DNA from: Mycobacterium uberis
GTDB taxonomy: Bacteria > Actinomycetota > Actinomycetes > Mycobacteriales > Mycobacteriaceae
DNA length: 37,856 bases
Reading direction: 5' to 3'
Assembly (NCBI RefSeq): GCF_003408705.1
Contig: NZ_QAYL01000021.1
Location: forward strand, 1-37,856
Below, in pieces: positions 36,100 to 37,856 of this stretch. A model generated the notes under the pieces. That model did no database searches, was not told the origin of the DNA, and saw only the letters and a program-made list of their open reading frames with translations. The translations under genes and the position numbers were made by a program. Positions within the stretch are counted from its first letter, which is position 1. The number at the start of each line of letters is the position of its first letter.

Positions 36100-37856
36100 C
36101 CACAGTCACGCACAGTCCGCGTAGCAATCCACGCCGACCGATCCGGAGAAATCACACATGACAATAAATGCCATTAGCAGCTGTCCGCGTGGCTGCGTAA
36201 AGGTCGGTCATGGCCCGACACTCCTACCGAGGCACCGAACTTAGCGAACCGCAAGTAACAGCCCGCCTATGTAAGACAGTTTCGCGTGGTTGTCTCGACA
36301 ACGGGCGGCTGCACCCATGCCAGCCCAACCTAGGGTGAAGCTATAGCCGCAATTGCGACTATCGCATATCCGGTTTGCCGTCACAAAAAGGCTCACCAAC
36401 AAGCTGGCTGGCCACCCAGTTCACCACCGCTATTACACTGGACACGCTGACACCACTCTCGACGAATTCACAGGTGTGACCGGGTGCGATAGGCGCGGGG
36501 TCGACGAAGTCGCTGCCAAATATAAGCCCTCATAACTCCTAAAGAGATTAGATTGCCGAGCGACGCCATCCTAATGGCTAATGTCCGCCAACCGGAAAGC
36601 ACCCGGTGTTGTGTCGTCACCTTAACCGATATCACCGCATAGGGGAACACTTTTGCGTAAATTATATTAAATTATATTCTAAGAATATTAATTCTGCACT
36701 ATTCAAATTGCTGTTGTTCCAACCCTTGGTTCTCGAGTCACTGGCCACGAGTGCGCATGACAGCATGACTAAAAGCCGGAGGCTGGCCGGCAATGCCAAC
36801 GCGCGCACCGGCGTGACTAACGTGGCCGGGTCACGCCCTGTTCGGTCGCGTTCATGCGTGCAGCTACTCCCATGCTTCAGGTTGGTTCATCGAGGCGAAA
36901 TGGCAGCATCTCACCGTTAGTCAAAACGGTCGCAGCTATCCTCACTTACTATTGCCCCCATTTGGGGGCACCAACCACCGCGACCTTGGCAAAGCCTCAT
37001 CAGTGCTTCAGGTCGAAAATGTGTTGACCCACGACGCACCGAAACGGCAGCCTTGAAAGATCTCGTCCATAAAAACAGTATCTTCCACGTTCAAAAGTAT
37101 GCGAGCAAGGACTGGATGCGCGGCGTGAGCACGTTATGGTAGTCTGATCAGAATTAACTTCCCGGTTACTCGAATACCGGGCATACTATTGGCACTTTCG
37201 CCCATAATCTAATATCCTATCGCCAAGTTTCCGTCTCTGGTCGCTATCGAGATATCGCTCGAAGGCCTTGTTGTGTCGTAGAGAACAAAGAACGCATCAA
37301 CTACTTCGCTGGCATTTTTAGCGCTTCGATAAAAAGATTTGCCGCTTTCTCAACGGACTGAACAGTGAAATCAATGAAAAGACAGCAGTCCTACTCACGG
37401 TGAACGCGCATCAGCCACCGCAACAGTGGAGCAGGCAAAATGCTTTTGTTGTCAGAATTGCCGTCCATCTTCTTATCGCTAGTGTGGTGTTGTTTTGTGT
37501 TGTTGGTTGGTGGTGTTGAAGCGAGGTTTTGGTCTGTTCTTATCTGGGGAGAGTCTAGCCAGTGTGACCATGGTGATGTCGTGATGCAAGACCGTCGCCC
37601 CTTACGGTACATGCGCTAGCCTTCACCTCATTTTGATGAAGACCAGCGCAACCCCCCGCCAGACAGTGTGCTGCGAGTCGCTACCCCAACCCCCGCACAG
37701 ATACATCCCAGACACCTAGTCCCGGCCAGTATCCCAATCTACATTTACATGTAGATTCCAACAGGCCCACAATCTCCTCAGTCGCGTACCGCAACAACCA
37801 CAAACCCACCGCCAAGCACGACACACCAGCCATAGCGGCAAGCTCCTTCTACAAAC
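36100..37856. other. 1.7 kb with no recognised gene
   Basis: Several open frames exist, the longest 104 codons (36606-36920), but none shows a family I know or consistent codon bias. A minus-strand 19-codon frame starting at about 36208 (MTDLYAATRTAANGIYCHV) is too short to judge. The stretch contains AT-rich runs (36655-36700), a C5/G5 hairpin and a strand-biased G/T segment (37480-37545). Most likely decayed genes or intergenic sequence. Confidence 0.4.
36953..36970. repeat. Short perfect hairpin
   Basis: TGCCCCC (36953-36959) pairs with GGGGGCA (36964-36970) across a four-base loop ATTT. No T run follows, so it is not a clear terminator. It sits in a region without recognised genes. Confidence 0.5.

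Noticed and set aside
35618..36164. Minus-strand open frames opposite the PPE gene (97 and 166 codons).
   Set aside because: They are antisense to a clear PPE gene and show no family features.
37604..37616. TTACGGTACATGC is shared with the stretch at 31930-31942.
   Set aside because: A 13-base match is expected by chance several times in a window of this size, so no repeat is claimed.

Overview
The window looks like a genome of the Mycobacterium leprae complex (M. leprae or M. lepromatosis; I cannot separate them by eye). Intact genes are very close to M. tuberculosis proteins as I remember them. They keep the Rv3654c-Rv3685c gene order, and they sit among many coding relics full of stops, frameshifts and deletions. 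M. tuberculosis locus names below come from remembered sequence and synteny, not from a search.

Layout. 1-4240: a PE_PGRS-type relic, then a decayed Tad/Flp pilus locus (Rv3654c-Rv3659c) and the septum-site gene ssd. 4423-5968: a HAD-phosphatase gene (Rv3661) flanked by two probable small RNAs, the actinobacterial 6C RNA (B11) on the minus strand and the Ms1/MTS2823 RNA-polymerase-binding RNA on the plus strand. 6100-10935: relics of Rv3662c and of the dipeptide ABC transporter dppDCBA. 10971-13427: an intact DUF4232 exported protein divergent from a dead acetyl-CoA synthetase. 13436-24067: a mostly intact block holding a secreted protease, a holin-like membrane protein, EphE, MarP, a membrane thioredoxin, endonuclease III, a small membrane protein, Crp, RidA, the 53-residue Rv3678A protein and a pair of Get3/ArsA-like ATPases; the Nudix and metallo-beta-lactamase genes in this block are broken. 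24085-29347: a whiB4 relic, then intact ponA2, a metallophosphoesterase, a PLP enzyme (Cds1/cysteine synthase family) and tRNA-Pro(CGG). 29348-34372: relics of an NmrA-type SDR, a neutral ceramidase and a P450 (CYP137-like). 34897-36099: an intact PPE-SVP gene. 36100-37856: no gene recognised.

Functional reading (inference). What survives serves the cell envelope, redox and acid defence, DNA repair and global regulation: PonA2, MarP, the thioredoxin, Nth and Crp. What died serves nutrient uptake and flexible metabolism (dipeptide import, acetate activation, ceramide hydrolysis, a P450) and surface pili. Two retained enzymes carry Asp-to-Glu changes at the position of a catalytic aspartate (Rv3661 and EphE), so open frames here do not guarantee activity. 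I found no CRISPR array, insertion sequence or clearly new multi-gene system. The most interesting structures are the two small RNAs kept between decayed operons and the signs of how neighbouring genes eroded.
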